Source of the DNA: Novosphingobium sp.
GTDB taxonomy: Bacteria > Pseudomonadota > Alphaproteobacteria > Sphingomonadales > Sphingomonadaceae
Length of the DNA: 64,000 bases
Assembly (NCBI RefSeq): GCF_039595395.1
Contig: NZ_JBCNLP010000001.1
Coordinates: 4,180,153 to 4,244,152, forward strand
Direction of reading: 5' to 3'
Shown: positions 1-10,504 of the stretch, piece after piece
Numbering within the stretch: the first letter of the stretch is position 1
How the letters are laid out: the number at the start of each line of letters is the position of its first letter
Program-made: the position numbers and the translations under genes
Notes under the pieces: model-generated
Told to the model about the DNA's origin: nothing
The model's database searches: none
The model's input: only the letters and a program-made list of their open reading frames with translations

Positions 1-528
1 GCCATCGCGGCTGCGTATTTCGGTGACGGTCACCACATAGGCCGGGCCGGGGCCCTGTGCCGCCTGATCGAGAGCCTTGTCCTCAAGGCCAAGGCTGCTC
101 GCCGTGTGGCCTTCCTTGGCCAGCCGCTGGAGTTCGGCCTGCACATGGTCCGCCAGCACGACGACGATGTTGGGGCGGCAGCCGGGCTTGCCGACCTCCA
201 CCCCGGCGTCGCGGGCATCCTGCATCATGCGCTCGGCCATGATCCGGTCATAGGGGGCATAGACCCCGCCGACCTCGAAACAGACCTTGCCGTCGAAGCG
301 GGCCAATTGCCGGTCATGCGGCCGGGATATGGCGCTGGTCATCCGCTTGATGATGGCCTTGCGCTGGGGGTTGCCGGTGACGACGATGCTGTCGGGGGCC
401 GTGGCGGACTGGCGCTTGCCGTCAGGCCGCGCATCGGACGCCTGAGTGTCCACGGCAGGCTGAGCGCCCGCAACTGTCGCGGCCAGCAAGCCCATGCCCC
501 CGACCATGCCCGCAAGAAAACGCCCCAT
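1..528 (-). CDS. Partial exported protein of unknown function
   Basis: An open frame runs from ATG at 528 to the left edge with no stop, giving 176 codons; the C-terminus lies outside the window. The N-terminus (MGRFLAGMVGGMGLLAATVAGAQPA) reads as a signal peptide with a likely AGA-Q cleavage near residue 23. The mature part has a KVCFEVGGVYAPYD stretch and two cysteines (CFEV and PGCRPN) followed by IVVVLADHVQAEL. I do not recognise the family. It lies about 80 bp downstream of cytidine deaminase on the same strand, so it may end that operon. A periplasmic or outer-membrane role is inferred from the signal peptide only. Confidence 0.7.
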   Translation of the reverse strand, partial: MGRFLAGMVGGMGLLAATVAGAQPAVDTQASDARPDGKRQSATAPDSIVVTGNPQRKAIIKRMTSAISRPHDRQLARFDGKVCFEVGGVYAPYDRIMAERMMQDARDAGVEVGKPGCRPNIVVVLADHVQAELQRLAKEGHTASSLGLEDKALDQAAQGPGPAYVVTVTEIRSRDG

Positions 529-608
529 AGGCCCACCCCATATGCTTGCCTGCCAAGGGATTGAGCGTGAATCGCGGCATGGTCAAGCTACCCGATCGGG
601 GTGCGGAA

Positions 609-1064
609 TCACCCCAGATTGGCAGGCCCGAAGGCATGGGGCAGCAGGGCTGACAGGCGCATCTCCACCACGCTGTCAGCGCCAAGGCTCCACACCACCG
701 GGTCGGTGCCGCCAAGCTGGGCGATCTCGTTGAGCACCTGGCGGCAGCGGCCGCAGGGCGTGACAGGGGCCGCGCCGGGGCTGGCCGCGCCATCTTCGCC
801 CGGCGCGCCGCCGATCACCGCTACGGCCATCAGACCGCCGCGCACGCCATCGGCCATGGCTTTGGACACCGCCACCGTCTCGGCGCAGAGCGCGAGGCCA
901 TAGGAGGCATTCTCGACATTGGCGCCAGTGACGACGCTGCCGTCGGCAAAGGCCAGCGCCGCGCCGACATGAAACTTCGAATAGGGCGCATAGGCCTTGG
1001 CCGAGGCATCGCGCGCGGCGGCGATCAGCGTCGCCTGATCGACCGTGAGGGGAACATGCTTCAT
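609..1064 (-). CDS. cdd: Cytidine deaminase
   Basis: Deaminates cytidine and deoxycytidine to uridines in pyrimidine salvage, in the cytoplasm. The 151-residue product has the homotetrameric Cdd layout: AYAPYSKFHVGAAL near 24-37, ENASYGLALCAE near 51-62 (zinc ligand C60, catalytic E62) and PCGRCRQ near 103-109 (zinc ligands C104 and C107). An ATG three codons upstream (1073) is possible, but the AGGA just before it is better spaced (9 nt) for the ATG at 1064. The GH25-like gene ends a few bases upstream and UPF0262 lies before that, suggesting one transcript. Confidence 0.93.
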   Translation of the reverse strand: MKHVPLTVDQATLIAAARDASAKAYAPYSKFHVGAALAFADGSVVTGANVENASYGLALCAETVAVSKAMADGVRGGLMAVAVIGGAPGEDGAASPGAAPVTPCGRCRQVLNEIAQLGGTDPVVWSLGADSVVEMRLSALLPHAFGPANLG

Positions 1065-1075
1065 CTTCGTCATTC

Positions 1076-1837
1076 CTATTGCTGAACCACCACCCAGCGC
1101 AGGGGTGCGTCACCGGCATTGTTGGCCAGTGCGTGATTGGCCGTCCAGATCGCCCAGGGGCGCCCCACATCGGGGGCAAAACGGTCACCCTCGACCCACA
1201 GATTGCGGTCGAGCCCGCGCGCGACATGATAGCGCGCCTCGAAGGCCGAGCCGATCTTGAGGATCGCGGGCTTGCCGGTGTGAGTCTCGATCTGGTTGAT
1301 GAAGGTCATCAGTTCGCTGACCACTGCGGCATCGCTGACCTTGACCGGGCAATTGTCGGCCACATCGTCCAGCGCCACGGCGGGGGGCAGCATTTTCGCA
1401 TCGCGCGGCACCACGGTGACGAAATTGGCGGCCTGCTTGTCGGCGGGCTGGCAGGGGTCATAGCGGTGCACCGCCCCCACCTGCAGCCCGGCGGCGCGGG
1501 CACCATCCAGATTATGCACCACATTGGGGTCGCGGGCAAAGGCGCTGGCCGAGGCATCGACATAGGCGAAATCGGCACCGATGGCCTTCACCGCCGTCCA
1601 GTCGATGTCGCCGTCGCCCTGGCCGATCTCGACGCCCTGCACGCCATAGGTGGTGCGTGGCGGCATCCAGTGGCGCATCGTCCACCAGCTCCACGCGCCG
1701 CCCACCATGGCGATCAGCGCCAGCGCGCCCGCCCAGCGCCACAGCATGCGGGCACTGAACCAGCGCCCCACCCATCCTTTATGGGCGTTTTTTCCGCCGG
1801 GCTTGCGCTGGCGGGCTCTGGTGACGGTGCGGGCCAT
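1076..1837 (-). CDS. GH25-like membrane-anchored lysozyme-family protein
   Basis: A 253-residue protein with a basic N-terminus, one membrane segment (about 34-52) and a periplasmic domain resembling GH25 muramidases: GVEIGQGDGDIDW near 68-80, AYVDASAS near 91-98, AVALDDVADNC near 153-163, and a C-terminal Trp-rich strand (RPWAIWTAN). GH25 enzymes cut peptidoglycan with an acidic pair; here the usual D-x-E strand reads LDDVAD, so the Glu is not evident and activity is uncertain. The gene starts 3 bp after the UPF0262 stop and abuts cdd, so the three are probably cotranscribed. Confidence 0.72.
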   Translation of the reverse strand: MARTVTRARQRKPGGKNAHKGWVGRWFSARMLWRWAGALALIAMVGGAWSWWTMRHWMPPRTTYGVQGVEIGQGDGDIDWTAVKAIGADFAYVDASASAFARDPNVVHNLDGARAAGLQVGAVHRYDPCQPADKQAANFVTVVPRDAKMLPPAVALDDVADNCPVKVSDAAVVSELMTFINQIETHTGKPAILKIGSAFEARYHVARGLDRNLWVEGDRFAPDVGRPWAIWTANHALANNAGDAPLRWVVVQQ

Positions 1838-1840
1838 CGC

Positions 1841-2335
1841 TCAGCTCCGCAGATGCAACACGCAGACCAGCGTGAAGAGCCGCCGCGCCGTGGCGAAATC
1901 GGTCTCCACCTTGCCCTCCAGCCGCTCGATCAACAGGCCGGCGGCTTCGTTGTGGGTGGCGCGGCGGGCCATGTCGATGGTCTCGATCTCCTCGGCGGAG
2001 ACGCGGCGCACGGCCTGGTAATAGCTTTCGCAAATGGCGAAATAATCGCGGATCGGGCGGCGCAGGCGCCCCAGCGCCAGAATGAAGGTTTCGAGCAATT
2101 GCCCGCCCTCATCCGACAGCTCCAGCGACAGGCGCCCGTCATCCACCGCCATGCGCAGGCGATAGGGGCCCTGATGCCCGGCATCCCAGGCGCGCAACGG
2201 CTTGAAGCTGTTCTCCTCGATCAGGTCGAAGATCGCGACGCGCCGTTCCTGCTCGATATCGGCGTTGCGCTTGAGGATGCTCGTCTCGTCGAGCTCGATA
2301 TGGCTGATGCGCGGCTGGCCGGTGGGCTGGTCCAT
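1841..2335 (-). CDS. UPF0262 family protein
   Basis: The 164-residue soluble protein matches UPF0262, a family nearly confined to alphaproteobacteria and of unknown function: RISHIELDE near the N-terminus, then EQERRVAIFDLIEENSF, and a central LRMAVDDGRLSLEL block. Length is typical (about 160). There is no signal or membrane segment. It heads a tight minus-strand group with the GH25-like gene and cdd, and is divergent from dnaB with about 160 bp between the starts, where promoters for both would lie. Confidence 0.88.
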   Translation of the reverse strand: MDQPTGQPRISHIELDETSILKRNADIEQERRVAIFDLIEENSFKPLRAWDAGHQGPYRLRMAVDDGRLSLELSDEGGQLLETFILALGRLRRPIRDYFAICESYYQAVRRVSAEEIETIDMARRATHNEAAGLLIERLEGKVETDFATARRLFTLVCVLHLRS

Positions 2336-2495
2336 ATATCAGCCTGTCGCAAATGCGCTGCCCCCCCGCAAGAGGCAAACGCTGCGCAATCGGAGCGATC
2401 CGCCCTGTGGGCCACGATTGCATCCCCGATATCCACAGGGGCAGGGTCTTACGCCCTTATGGACAGCAGCCATCAAGGCGCGCATGAGCCGGTGA

Positions 2496-4040
2496 ATGCC
2501 CTCTCCAGACCTTCTTTTCCCCTTTGCCGCCAATCCTGAGTCGCAAGGCGATTCGGCAGCCCCCGGCCGCGCCATGCCCGCCAACCTCGAGGCCGAGGCG
2601 GCCTTCCTGGGCGCGGTGCTGATCGACAACCGCGTGGTCGAGGAACTCTCCACGCCTTTGGCCGCGACCCATTTCTTCGAGCCGGTGCATCAGCGCCTCT
2701 ATGAGCGCATGCTGCAACTGATCGACCGCAAGGCGGTGGTGACGCCGGTCACGCTGCGCCCCTATTTCGAGACCGATGAGGCGTTGAAGGCGCTGGGCGG
2801 CACCGCCTATCTGGCGCGCCTGACCGCCGACGGGCAGGGCCTTGTCGCGCCGCGCGTGCTGGCCGAGCAGATCTATGAGCTGGCCATGCTGCGCGAGCTG
2901 GTGCGCGTGGGCCGCGAGCTGGTCGACAATGCCATCGACACCTCGCAGGAGATCGAGCCGCTGGCCCAGATCGAACGCGCCGAAGCCGCGCTCTATCAGG
3001 TGGCCGAGGGCGCAGGATCGGTGAATGAGGCGCAGAGCTTTTCGCAGGCGACGCGCACCGCGATCTTCTCGATTGAAAAGGCGTTCAATTCGGGTGGCCA
3101 TGTCTCGGGCAAGACCACCGGCATGAGCAGCGTGAACGCCAAGATCGGCGGCCTTCACGATTCCGACCTTATCATTCTCGCGGGCCGTCCCGGCATGGGC
3201 AAGACCTCGCTGGTGACCAACATCGCCTTCAACACGGCGGATCGTTACCAGAACGATATGGCGATCGGCGTCGCGCCCGAGAAATCGGTGGGCGCACCGG
3301 TGGCGTTTTTCTCGCTGGAAATGAGCGCCGACCAGCTCGCCACCCGTGTGCTGGCCGAGCAATCGGGCATTTCCTCCGAAAGCCTGCGCACCGGCAAGAT
3401 CAGCCGCGAGGATTTCCAGCAGCTCTCCTTCGCCAGCCAGCGTCTGGCGCAATTGCCGCTGTTTATCGATGACACCCCCGGCCTGACGATTGCCGCCCTG
3501 CGCGCACGCGCCCGCCGTTTGAAGCGGCGCCATGACATCGGCCTTGTCATCGTCGACTATCTTCAGCTTCTGTCCGGCACGGGCAAGGCGGGCGACAACC
3601 GCGTGAACGAAATCTCCGAGATCAGCCGTGGTTTGAAGCAGCTTGCGAAAGAGCTGCATGTGCCGGTGATCGCGCTCTCGCAGCTCAGCCGTGCGGTCGA
3701 GCAGCGCGAGGACAAGCGCCCCCTGCTGTCGGACCTTCGCGAATCGGGCTCGATCGAGCAGGACGCCGATATGGTGTGGTTCGTCTTCCGCGAGGATTAC
3801 TACCACAAGGCCCGCGAGCCCAAGGAGCCCACCCCCACCGATCCGCCCGCCGTGCACGAACAGCATATGCAATGGGCGCAGGAAATGGAGCGCCTGAACG
3901 GCCTGGCCGAGCTGATCGTGGCCAAACAGCGCCACGGCTCGACCGGCAAGGTACGCCTGCGCTTCGAGGCGCGGATCACCAAATTCAGCGATCTGGCGCC
4001 CGAGGATATGGCCGGTTACGGGCCGGATGACGATGAGTAA
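2496..4040 (+). CDS. dnaB: Replicative DNA helicase DnaB
   Basis: The hexameric 5'-3' helicase of the replication fork. The 514-residue product starts with the N-terminal primase-binding domain (PANLEAEAAFLGAVLIDN near 29-46) and a linker, then the RecA-like core with Walker A GRPGMGKTS near 230-238, Walker B region VIVDYLQLLSG near 350, and SQLSRAVEQREDKRP with the ESGSIEQDAD finger near 395-425. It is slightly longer than E. coli DnaB, with an insertion after Walker A (NDMAIGVAPEKSVGAP). It is followed by a separate rpoZ promoter. No intein or frameshift is visible. Confidence 0.97.
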   Translation: MPSPDLLFPFAANPESQGDSAAPGRAMPANLEAEAAFLGAVLIDNRVVEELSTPLAATHFFEPVHQRLYERMLQLIDRKAVVTPVTLRPYFETDEALKALGGTAYLARLTADGQGLVAPRVLAEQIYELAMLRELVRVGRELVDNAIDTSQEIEPLAQIERAEAALYQVAEGAGSVNEAQSFSQATRTAIFSIEKAFNSGGHVSGKTTGMSSVNAKIGGLHDSDLIILAGRPGMGKTSLVTNIAFNTADRYQNDMAIGVAPEKSVGAPVAFFSLEMSADQLATRVLAEQSGISSESLRTGKISREDFQQLSFASQRLAQLPLFIDDTPGLTIAALRARARRLKRRHDIGLVIVDYLQLLSGTGKAGDNRVNEISEISRGLKQLAKELHVPVIALSQLSRAVEQREDKRPLLSDLRESGSIEQDADMVWFVFREDYYHKAREPKEPTPTDPPAVHEQHMQWAQEMERLNGLAELIVAKQRHGSTGKVRLRFEARITKFSDLAPEDMAGYGPDDDE

Positions 4041-4061
4041 GGGCTGGGCCCAAGCGAATCC

Positions 4062-4089
4062 TTGACTTTTGGCGCTTCGCTGCCTAGCT
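4062..4089 (+). promoter_or_regulatory. Promoter for rpoZ
   Basis: TTGACT at 4062-4067, a 16-nt spacer and CTAGCT at 4084-4089. This lies 20 bp after the dnaB stop and about 47 bp before the rpoZ ATG. The same TTGnnn-N16-CTAGnn layout appears before tRNA-Leu and hisC, which supports it as the housekeeping sigma promoter form here. Confidence 0.6.
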
Positions 4090-4135
4090 GCCCTATTCCC
4101 GAGAGATTCTCGCAGCCCTTTTAACGGAGTGCTCT

Positions 4136-4480
4136 ATGGCACGCGTCACCGTCGAAGATTGCGTCGACAAGATTCCCAACCGTTTCGATCTCGTGCTGCT
4201 GGCCGCCCAGCGCGCCCGCGAAATCTCGGGCGGCGCCGAGCTGACCCTCGAGCGCGACCGCGACAAGAACCCCGTCGTCGCCCTGCGCGAAATCGCCGAA
4301 GAGAACGTCACCCCCAAGGTGCTCAAGGAAGCCCTCGTCACCTCGCTGCAGCGCGTGCTGCCCGATGACGACGATGAGGTCGATGACATCGGCTCGCTGT
4401 CGCAGCAAGCCGAAGCCCTGCGCATCACCGCTGCCGCACCGGTGCGCAACACCTCGCTGGGTGGCGATTACGACGGCTGA
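4136..4480 (+). CDS. rpoZ: RNA polymerase omega subunit
   Basis: The omega subunit (114 residues) folds with beta' and aids RNA polymerase assembly. The conserved core [30 protein letters not shown] near residues 2-31 is unmistakable, followed by [14 protein letters not shown]. The C-terminal tail is acidic ([11 protein letters not shown]) as in other alphaproteobacteria. It has its own promoter at 4062-4089 and a strong terminator at 4507-4543, so it is probably monocistronic. In many bacteria rpoZ is followed by spoT/rel; here a repeat element follows instead. Confidence 0.96.
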   Translation: MARVTVEDCVDKIPNRFDLVLLAAQRAREISGGAELTLERDRDKNPVVALREIAEENVTPKVLKEALVTSLQRVLPDDDDEVDDIGSLSQQAEALRITAAAPVRNTSLGGDYDG

Positions 4481-4506
4481 TTTTTGGCCGATTGTGGTTG
4501 TACAAG

Positions 4507-4543
4507 ACCCCGCCGGGCTTTGGCCTTGGCGGGGTTTTTGTTT
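4507..4543 (+). terminator. Rho-independent terminator of rpoZ
   Basis: An 8-bp perfect stem ACCCCGCC / GGCGGGGT (4507-4514 and 4528-4535) is followed by TTTTTGTTT. It is 26 bp after the rpoZ stop. Confidence 0.9.
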
Positions 4544-4571
4544 GGTTTCCTGGCAGGTTTAGAAAAGGGAA

Positions 4572-5251
4572 GATGCGAGGGCCATCGCCCTCGCGCTCCC
4601 GTTAATGTCTGCGTTGCGCCCTGACTAAGCGTTCCGCACGCGCTCGTGGCGTCGCAGACTTTTAAATCGTCCGCCCAGTTTGTGATCCGTGAATTGACTT
4701 GTCTGCGGCGCCTTCATTCCCCCACGGGATGAGGAAAGCCGTCCGGCAATCCCTCTAGGCAATGCCTTCCATCCGTGTGGCATTCGAGCGCCATGTCCAT
4801 CTGATCCCGAAGCTTATCGAGATCACTGCATAACACGCCCATTTCAGCCTCAAGATAGATGCCTGGCATCGGGTTCATCTTTCGGGAAGCCTTTAGAAGC
4901 TCGCCAAGTCGTGCCTGCGTGACGCTGTTGCCGTTCCAATAGACCTGGCCATTACGCCCCAAGGCCACCCTGTTCCTCAATGTTTCGAGTGGAACAACTT
5001 TGGCAGGGTCGCGCCAGTAATCCCTGGGCGGTGAGCAAGCCCGCCGCTCATCGTGATCGCATGCCCCCAAAAGCATGACTAAACTCAAGCAGCCATATGT
5101 TTTCATCAAAGCAGCATGGCAGCACAGCGAAAGGCTCGCCATACATTCTTCGGGAGTCTCATCCACGAAGAGGTGGCCCACAACGGATCGGGCGCCCCTG
5201 CCCTATCGCCGGAAGACGTCATGGGAGCGCGAGGGGGTAACCCCCTCGCAT
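4572..5251 (+). repeat. Palindromic intergenic element, copy 1 (split by a gene)
   Basis: The left end hairpin is at 4572-4600 and the right end at 5223-5251; these are the inverted ends shared by all copies. Intact copies are about 209-234 bp, but this one spans 680 bp because the lipoprotein gene 4714-5106 lies inside, next to the internal TGCGGCGCC motif (about 4701-4712). The right flank (CGCCGGAAGACGTCATGGGAGCG) matches the right flank of other copies. It sits between convergent rpoZ and ftsH. Confidence 0.75.
4714..5106 (-). CDS. Small lipoprotein with ExbD-like periplasmic domain
   Basis: 130 residues from the ATG at 5106, chosen because it gives a clean lipoprotein signal: MKTYGCLSLVMLLGAC with lipobox LGAC and acylated C16. 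An upstream ATG would add 25 residues and bury the signal. The mature part (GRNGQVYWNGNSV, then LGELLKASR and PGIYLEAEMGV) recalls the ExbD/TolR periplasmic fold, but without the usual N-terminal membrane helix and catalytic Asp. The gene has visibly lower GC than its neighbours and is enclosed by the two ends of a palindromic repeat element, suggesting acquisition. Function unknown. Confidence 0.7.
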   Translation of the reverse strand: MKTYGCLSLVMLLGACDHDERRACSPPRDYWRDPAKVVPLETLRNRVALGRNGQVYWNGNSVTQARLGELLKASRKMNPMPGIYLEAEMGVLCSDLDKLRDQMDMALECHTDGRHCLEGLPDGFPHPVGE

Positions 5252-5280
5252 TTCCTTTCTAATCCCCTGAAACGCGAACA

Positions 5281-5312
5281 AAAGAAAACGCCCCGAGAAA
5301 CCTCCCGGAGCG
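5281..5312 (-). terminator. Rho-independent terminator of ftsH
   Basis: Read on the minus strand, a 10-bp stem with two G-T pairs (arms 5303-5312 and 5289-5298) is followed by TTTTCTTT. It lies 24 bp beyond the ftsH stop. Confidence 0.8.
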
Positions 5313-5335
5313 CCTTCCCTCGCTGTCCTTGAAAA

Positions 5336-7296
<1,961 letters not shown>

Positions 7297-7389
7297 CGCG
7301 CGGTCCTTTCCAGAAGCCCAATGTAGGAGCCCGGCGCTGAATGACAAGCTAACACGCGCAGCGGATTTGCACAGGATTGCAGAAGAGCT

Positions 7390-7430
7390 GCGGGCGGGAA
7401 TGCTTAACGCACCCCGCCCGCATGTTTTTT
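7390..7430 (+). terminator. Terminator-like hairpin in plus orientation upstream of ftsH
   Basis: A 9-bp perfect stem GCGGGCGGG / CCCGCCCGC (7390-7398, 7413-7421) is followed by T6 at 7425-7430. No plus-strand gene precedes it, so it would stop antisense transcription from across ftsH or act on the minus strand as a leader hairpin. Confidence 0.5.
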
Positions 7431-7437
7431 ATAGCAC

Positions 7438-7543
7438 GGCACCGGCCCGCTCCCCCGGCCCGGCTACCCATCGTGGTATGCTGTGGGTGGCCGGGCCGGG
7501 GGAGCGGGCCGGTGCCGCCTTCGCCGTCAGACGAAGGCGGCAC
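7438..7543 (-). repeat. Long hairpin element, copy A (27-bp perfect arms)
   Basis: Perfect 27-bp inverted repeat: arms 7438-7464 and 7490-7516, extended by CCCA/TGGG in the loop. The loop core CGGCTACCC...GTGGTAT.CT.TGGGTGGCCGGG recurs at 17611-17650. A second 12-bp perfect hairpin (7512-7523 with 7532-7543, GTGCCGCCTTCG) shares bases 7512-7516 with the large stem, so the two cannot form together. The element lies just downstream of the CsgG-like gene, as copy B does downstream of the GH43 gene. Confidence 0.75.
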
Positions 7544-7546
7544 AGA

Positions 7547-8533
7547 TTACTGCCCCGAGGGCGTCGGCCCGATCTTGGTGTTCAGCACCCAACCGACATT
7601 GTCGTTCTCGTCGGCCACTTCCCACCACAGGCCCTGCTTGTTGCCGGTGGGATAGAGGATCGCGCCGGGCGCTAGGCTGCGCACGGTCAGGCCGTTGGCG
7701 GCGGGCGTCTTGTGCATCACCACCGGGGCCAGCGCCTGGAAGGTCTTGGCGGGGGTGGCTTCGGCGGTGCCCGTCGCGCCCTGCTGGATGCCGCCCAACT
7801 GGTTCACCAGCTTGGCATAGGCATCGAGGAAGGACATGGTCACGATGCGACCGATGTCGGTGTTGTCATAGCCGCCGCCGACCAGACCCACCGCGCCGCT
7901 GCCGAAGAAGCCGCCGCCGCCAGCACCAAAGCTGACGCTGTTCTTGACGGCATAGCCCTCGGTGGTGGCGATGGTTTCGGTGGTGCGCACATTGGTGACC
8001 GAGAGGACGGTGTTGGCCTCCATCTTGCGGGTGCGGATGTTGCCCAGCACCGCGCCGAAGCCGCCGCCGACCAGACCGCCAAGCCCGCCGCCCACGCGCG
8101 AGCCCGAGGCATTGCCGTTGGCGGCCTGCACCTCGGCCTGAAGCACATAGTCGGCGGCCTTGATCTGCCCCTGGCCGACGTTGGAACCGCGCTGATGGCC
8201 CAGATCGCCCGCGATGTCGCGCTCACGCTGGGCGGCCTGCAGGCCCGAGCCGCGGTCGACCAGGTTGAAGCAACCCGAACGCTGCACGATTACTTTCAGC
8301 AGCTTCTGCGGCGGGGCCAGATTGTACTGGGTCCAGCCGCGCGCATCGTCGCCATCGACGATCGAGATGGTGCCCAGCTTGCGCGTGCAATGCGGCACAT
8401 CGTCGAGCGCCTGACGCTGGGCCTTTTCCGCCTTGGTCGGCGCGGCCTGAGCCAGCGCCACATCGGGCGCCATCAGCGCGAGCGTTGAAACAGCGGCCGA
8501 AAAGGCCGTCACCGCGTTCAGGATCTTGTGCAT
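7547..8533 (-). CDS. CsgG/HfaB-family secretion protein with C-terminal SH3 domain
   Basis: 328 residues with a signal peptide (cleavage likely ALA-Q near 28). The N-terminal half matches CsgG/HfaB, outer-membrane or periplasmic proteins that export curli or anchor holdfast: LLKVIVQRSGCFNLVDR, then QAAQRERDIA and ADYVLQAEV. Glycine-rich runs (VGGGLGGLVGGGFGAV and FGAGGGGFFGSGAVG) follow. The last 65 residues form a bacterial SH3-like domain (GLWWEVADENDNVGWVL), unlike E. coli CsgG. There is no lipobox Cys, and no curlin genes are nearby. The start is supported by GGGGG upstream. Confidence 0.8.
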   Translation of the reverse strand: MHKILNAVTAFSAAVSTLALMAPDVALAQAAPTKAEKAQRQALDDVPHCTRKLGTISIVDGDDARGWTQYNLAPPQKLLKVIVQRSGCFNLVDRGSGLQAAQRERDIAGDLGHQRGSNVGQGQIKAADYVLQAEVQAANGNASGSRVGGGLGGLVGGGFGAVLGNIRTRKMEANTVLSVTNVRTTETIATTEGYAVKNSVSFGAGGGGFFGSGAVGLVGGGYDNTDIGRIVTMSFLDAYAKLVNQLGGIQQGATGTAEATPAKTFQALAPVVMHKTPAANGLTVRSLAPGAILYPTGNKQGLWWEVADENDNVGWVLNTKIGPTPSGQ

Positions 8534-8708
8534 GAAACCCCCGTTGGTCGCCGGCCTTGGGGGAAGACCGGCTATAATACTCTGGGGAGCGCTGATGCCA
8601 GAAGCACAAGCTAAGAATCAATAAAAATTACATAGAGCGCCTGCGGTTTATCGCAGAGTTTCAGTCCCCATTCGCAATCATCTTGCGCAACTTACCAATA
8701 AGGCCGCG

Positions 8709-9317
8709 TCAGTCGCCATGCCGTTTGAGCAGGAACACGGCATGTTCGGCACGCCAGTTGGCGGCGGCGGCTCCGGTTAGCGCGTCACCTTCCAGAAACC
8801 ATGCGCCCTCCACGGCGATGCCGCGCTGGGCGACAAAATCGCGGAAGTCGGCAACGGTAAGATGGTGAATGTTGGGCGTTTCATACCAGGCCACCGGCAG
8901 CAGCCGCGTCACCGGCATGCGCCCGCCCCACAGCAGCGAGACCCGCACCCGCCAATGCGCGAAATTGGGGAAGCTGACAAAAGCGCGGCGCCCGATGCGC
9001 AGCAATTGCTCCATCACCAGATCGGGGCGCTTGGTGGTCTGCAGGGTCTGCGAGAGGATGGCGTAATCGAAACTGTCGTCGGGATAGAAGGACAGGTCGG
9101 TGTCGGCATCGCCCTGAATTGCCGAGAGGCCGCGCGCCACGCAGGCCGCGACATTGGCCGGTTCCAGCTCCAACCCGCGCGCGTCGCACTCGCGGCCATC
9201 GCGCAGAGCGGCCATCAGCGTGCCGTCGCCGCAGCCCACATCGAGCACGCGGGCGCCGGGCGCGACATTCTGGGCGATCACCGCCAGATCGGGGCGGAGA
9301 ACTTCGGAAGACGTCAT
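8709..9317 (-). CDS. metW: Methionine biosynthesis protein MetW
   Basis: A 202-residue SAM-methyltransferase fold protein of the MetW family. It has glycine motif [11 protein letters not shown] near 24-34, GLELEP acidic loop near 48-53, [14 protein letters not shown] near 85-98 and [20 protein letters not shown] near 115-134. MetW activates or modifies MetX-dependent methionine synthesis and almost always follows metX. Here its ATG overlaps the metX stop (ATGA), showing translational coupling. Confidence 0.94.
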   Translation of the reverse strand: MTSSEVLRPDLAVIAQNVAPGARVLDVGCGDGTLMAALRDGRECDARGLELEPANVAACVARGLSAIQGDADTDLSFYPDDSFDYAILSQTLQTTKRPDLVMEQLLRIGRRAFVSFPNFAHWRVRVSLLWGGRMPVTRLLPVAWYETPNIHHLTVADFRDFVAQRGIAVEGAWFLEGDALTGAAAANWRAEHAVFLLKRHGD

Positions 9318-10465
9318 CGCAGCAGAAATCCTTCGATCACCCGGTCAAGCGCGGGCACGTCGAGCAGGAAGCTGTCATGGCCGAAAGGCGCGGACAGCTC
9401 CATAAAGGACACAGCCGCCCCCGCCGCGTTCAGCGCATGGGCAATGCTGCGCGATTCGCTGGTGGGATAGAGCCAGTCGGTGTCGAACGACACAAGGCAG
9501 AAGCGCGAATGCACGCCCTTGAAAGCCTCGGCCAGGCGGCCCGGATGGTCGTCCTCGCCATGGCCTTCGGCGAGGTCGAAATAGCTCATCGCCTTGGTGA
9601 TATAGAGGTAGGAATTGGCATCGAAACGCCCGGTGAAGCTTTCGCCCTGATAGCGCAGATAGCTTTCCACCTGAAAATCCGCGCCGAAGCCGAAGCTTTT
9701 GGCCTCACGGTTCTGCAAGCGGCGCCCGAATTTCTCCGACAGGCTGGCTTCCGACAGATAGGTGATATGCGCCGCCATCCGCGCCACGGCCAGACCCGCA
9801 TCGGGGCTGTTGCCGGTGCCGTGATAGGCGCCGCCCTGCCAGTGGGGATCGGCCATGATCGCCTGACGGCCCAGCTCCTGAAAGGCGATGTTCTGCACCG
9901 GCATCGCCGCCGTGCTGGCCAGCACCAGCACGCGTTTCGCCATATCGGGCCAGTTCACCGAGAGCGAAAGCGCCTGCATGCCCCCCATGCTGCCACCGAT
10001 CACCGCATAGAGGTTCTCCACCCCCAGAGCATTCAGCAACAGCACATGAGCACGCACCATATCCCGGATCGTGATCACCGGAAAACGCGGGCCATAGGGT
10101 TGGCCATCGGGCGCCAGACTGCCCGGCCCGGTGGTGCCCATGCAACTGCCCAGCACATTGGGGCAGATCACATAAAAGCGGTCGGTGTCGATCGGCAGGC
10201 CGGGGCCGACCATGCGGCTCCACCAGCCGGGCTTGCCGGTGATGGGATGCGGCGTCGCCACATGCTGGTCGCCGGTGGTGGCGTGGCAAATCAGGATCGC
10301 ATTGTCGCGCGCTTCGTTGAGCCTGCCATAGGTTTCGTAAGCGATGCGCACGCCATGCAGCACTTGGCCGCCGTCCAGCTCCAGCGGCTGGTCGAGGTCA
10401 TAGGTTGCGCCGACTGCGTGAAGCGGGTTGGTCTCGGTGGGCAGGATCGCGCTGTTGTCCGACAT
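9314..10465 (-). CDS. metX: Homoserine O-acyltransferase MetX
   Basis: Alpha/beta-hydrolase that acylates homoserine, the first committed step of methionine synthesis. It is 383 residues from the ATG at 10465 (MSDNSAILP), preferred over an upstream start lacking family support. The nucleophile is S159 in [10 protein letters not shown]; catalytic Asp in SFDTDWLYP and His in [10 protein letters not shown] near the C-terminus complete the triad. [12 protein letters not shown] near 103-114 is family-typical. Acetyl- versus succinyl-CoA use cannot be told from this. It forms an operon with metW and is divergent from hisC. Confidence 0.95.
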   Translation of the reverse strand: MSDNSAILPTETNPLHAVGATYDLDQPLELDGGQVLHGVRIAYETYGRLNEARDNAILICHATTGDQHVATPHPITGKPGWWSRMVGPGLPIDTDRFYVICPNVLGSCMGTTGPGSLAPDGQPYGPRFPVITIRDMVRAHVLLLNALGVENLYAVIGGSMGGMQALSLSVNWPDMAKRVLVLASTAAMPVQNIAFQELGRQAIMADPHWQGGAYHGTGNSPDAGLAVARMAAHITYLSEASLSEKFGRRLQNREAKSFGFGADFQVESYLRYQGESFTGRFDANSYLYITKAMSYFDLAEGHGEDDHPGRLAEAFKGVHSRFCLVSFDTDWLYPTSESRSIAHALNAAGAAVSFMELSAPFGHDSFLLDVPALDRVIEGFLLR

Positions 10466-10504
10466 GATGGCGCACGACTTGGGACTTTGCCCCCGCCCTG
10501 TCAA

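Noticed and set aside
1079..2539. Long plus-strand frame antisense to cdd, GH25 and UPF0262 genes
   Set aside because: Histidine/glycine/alanine-rich low-complexity product typical of GC-rich shadow frames; the opposite strand encodes recognised families.
2457..3935. 492-codon minus-strand frame antisense to dnaB
   Set aside because: Composition of a shadow frame; DnaB motifs on the other strand are decisive.
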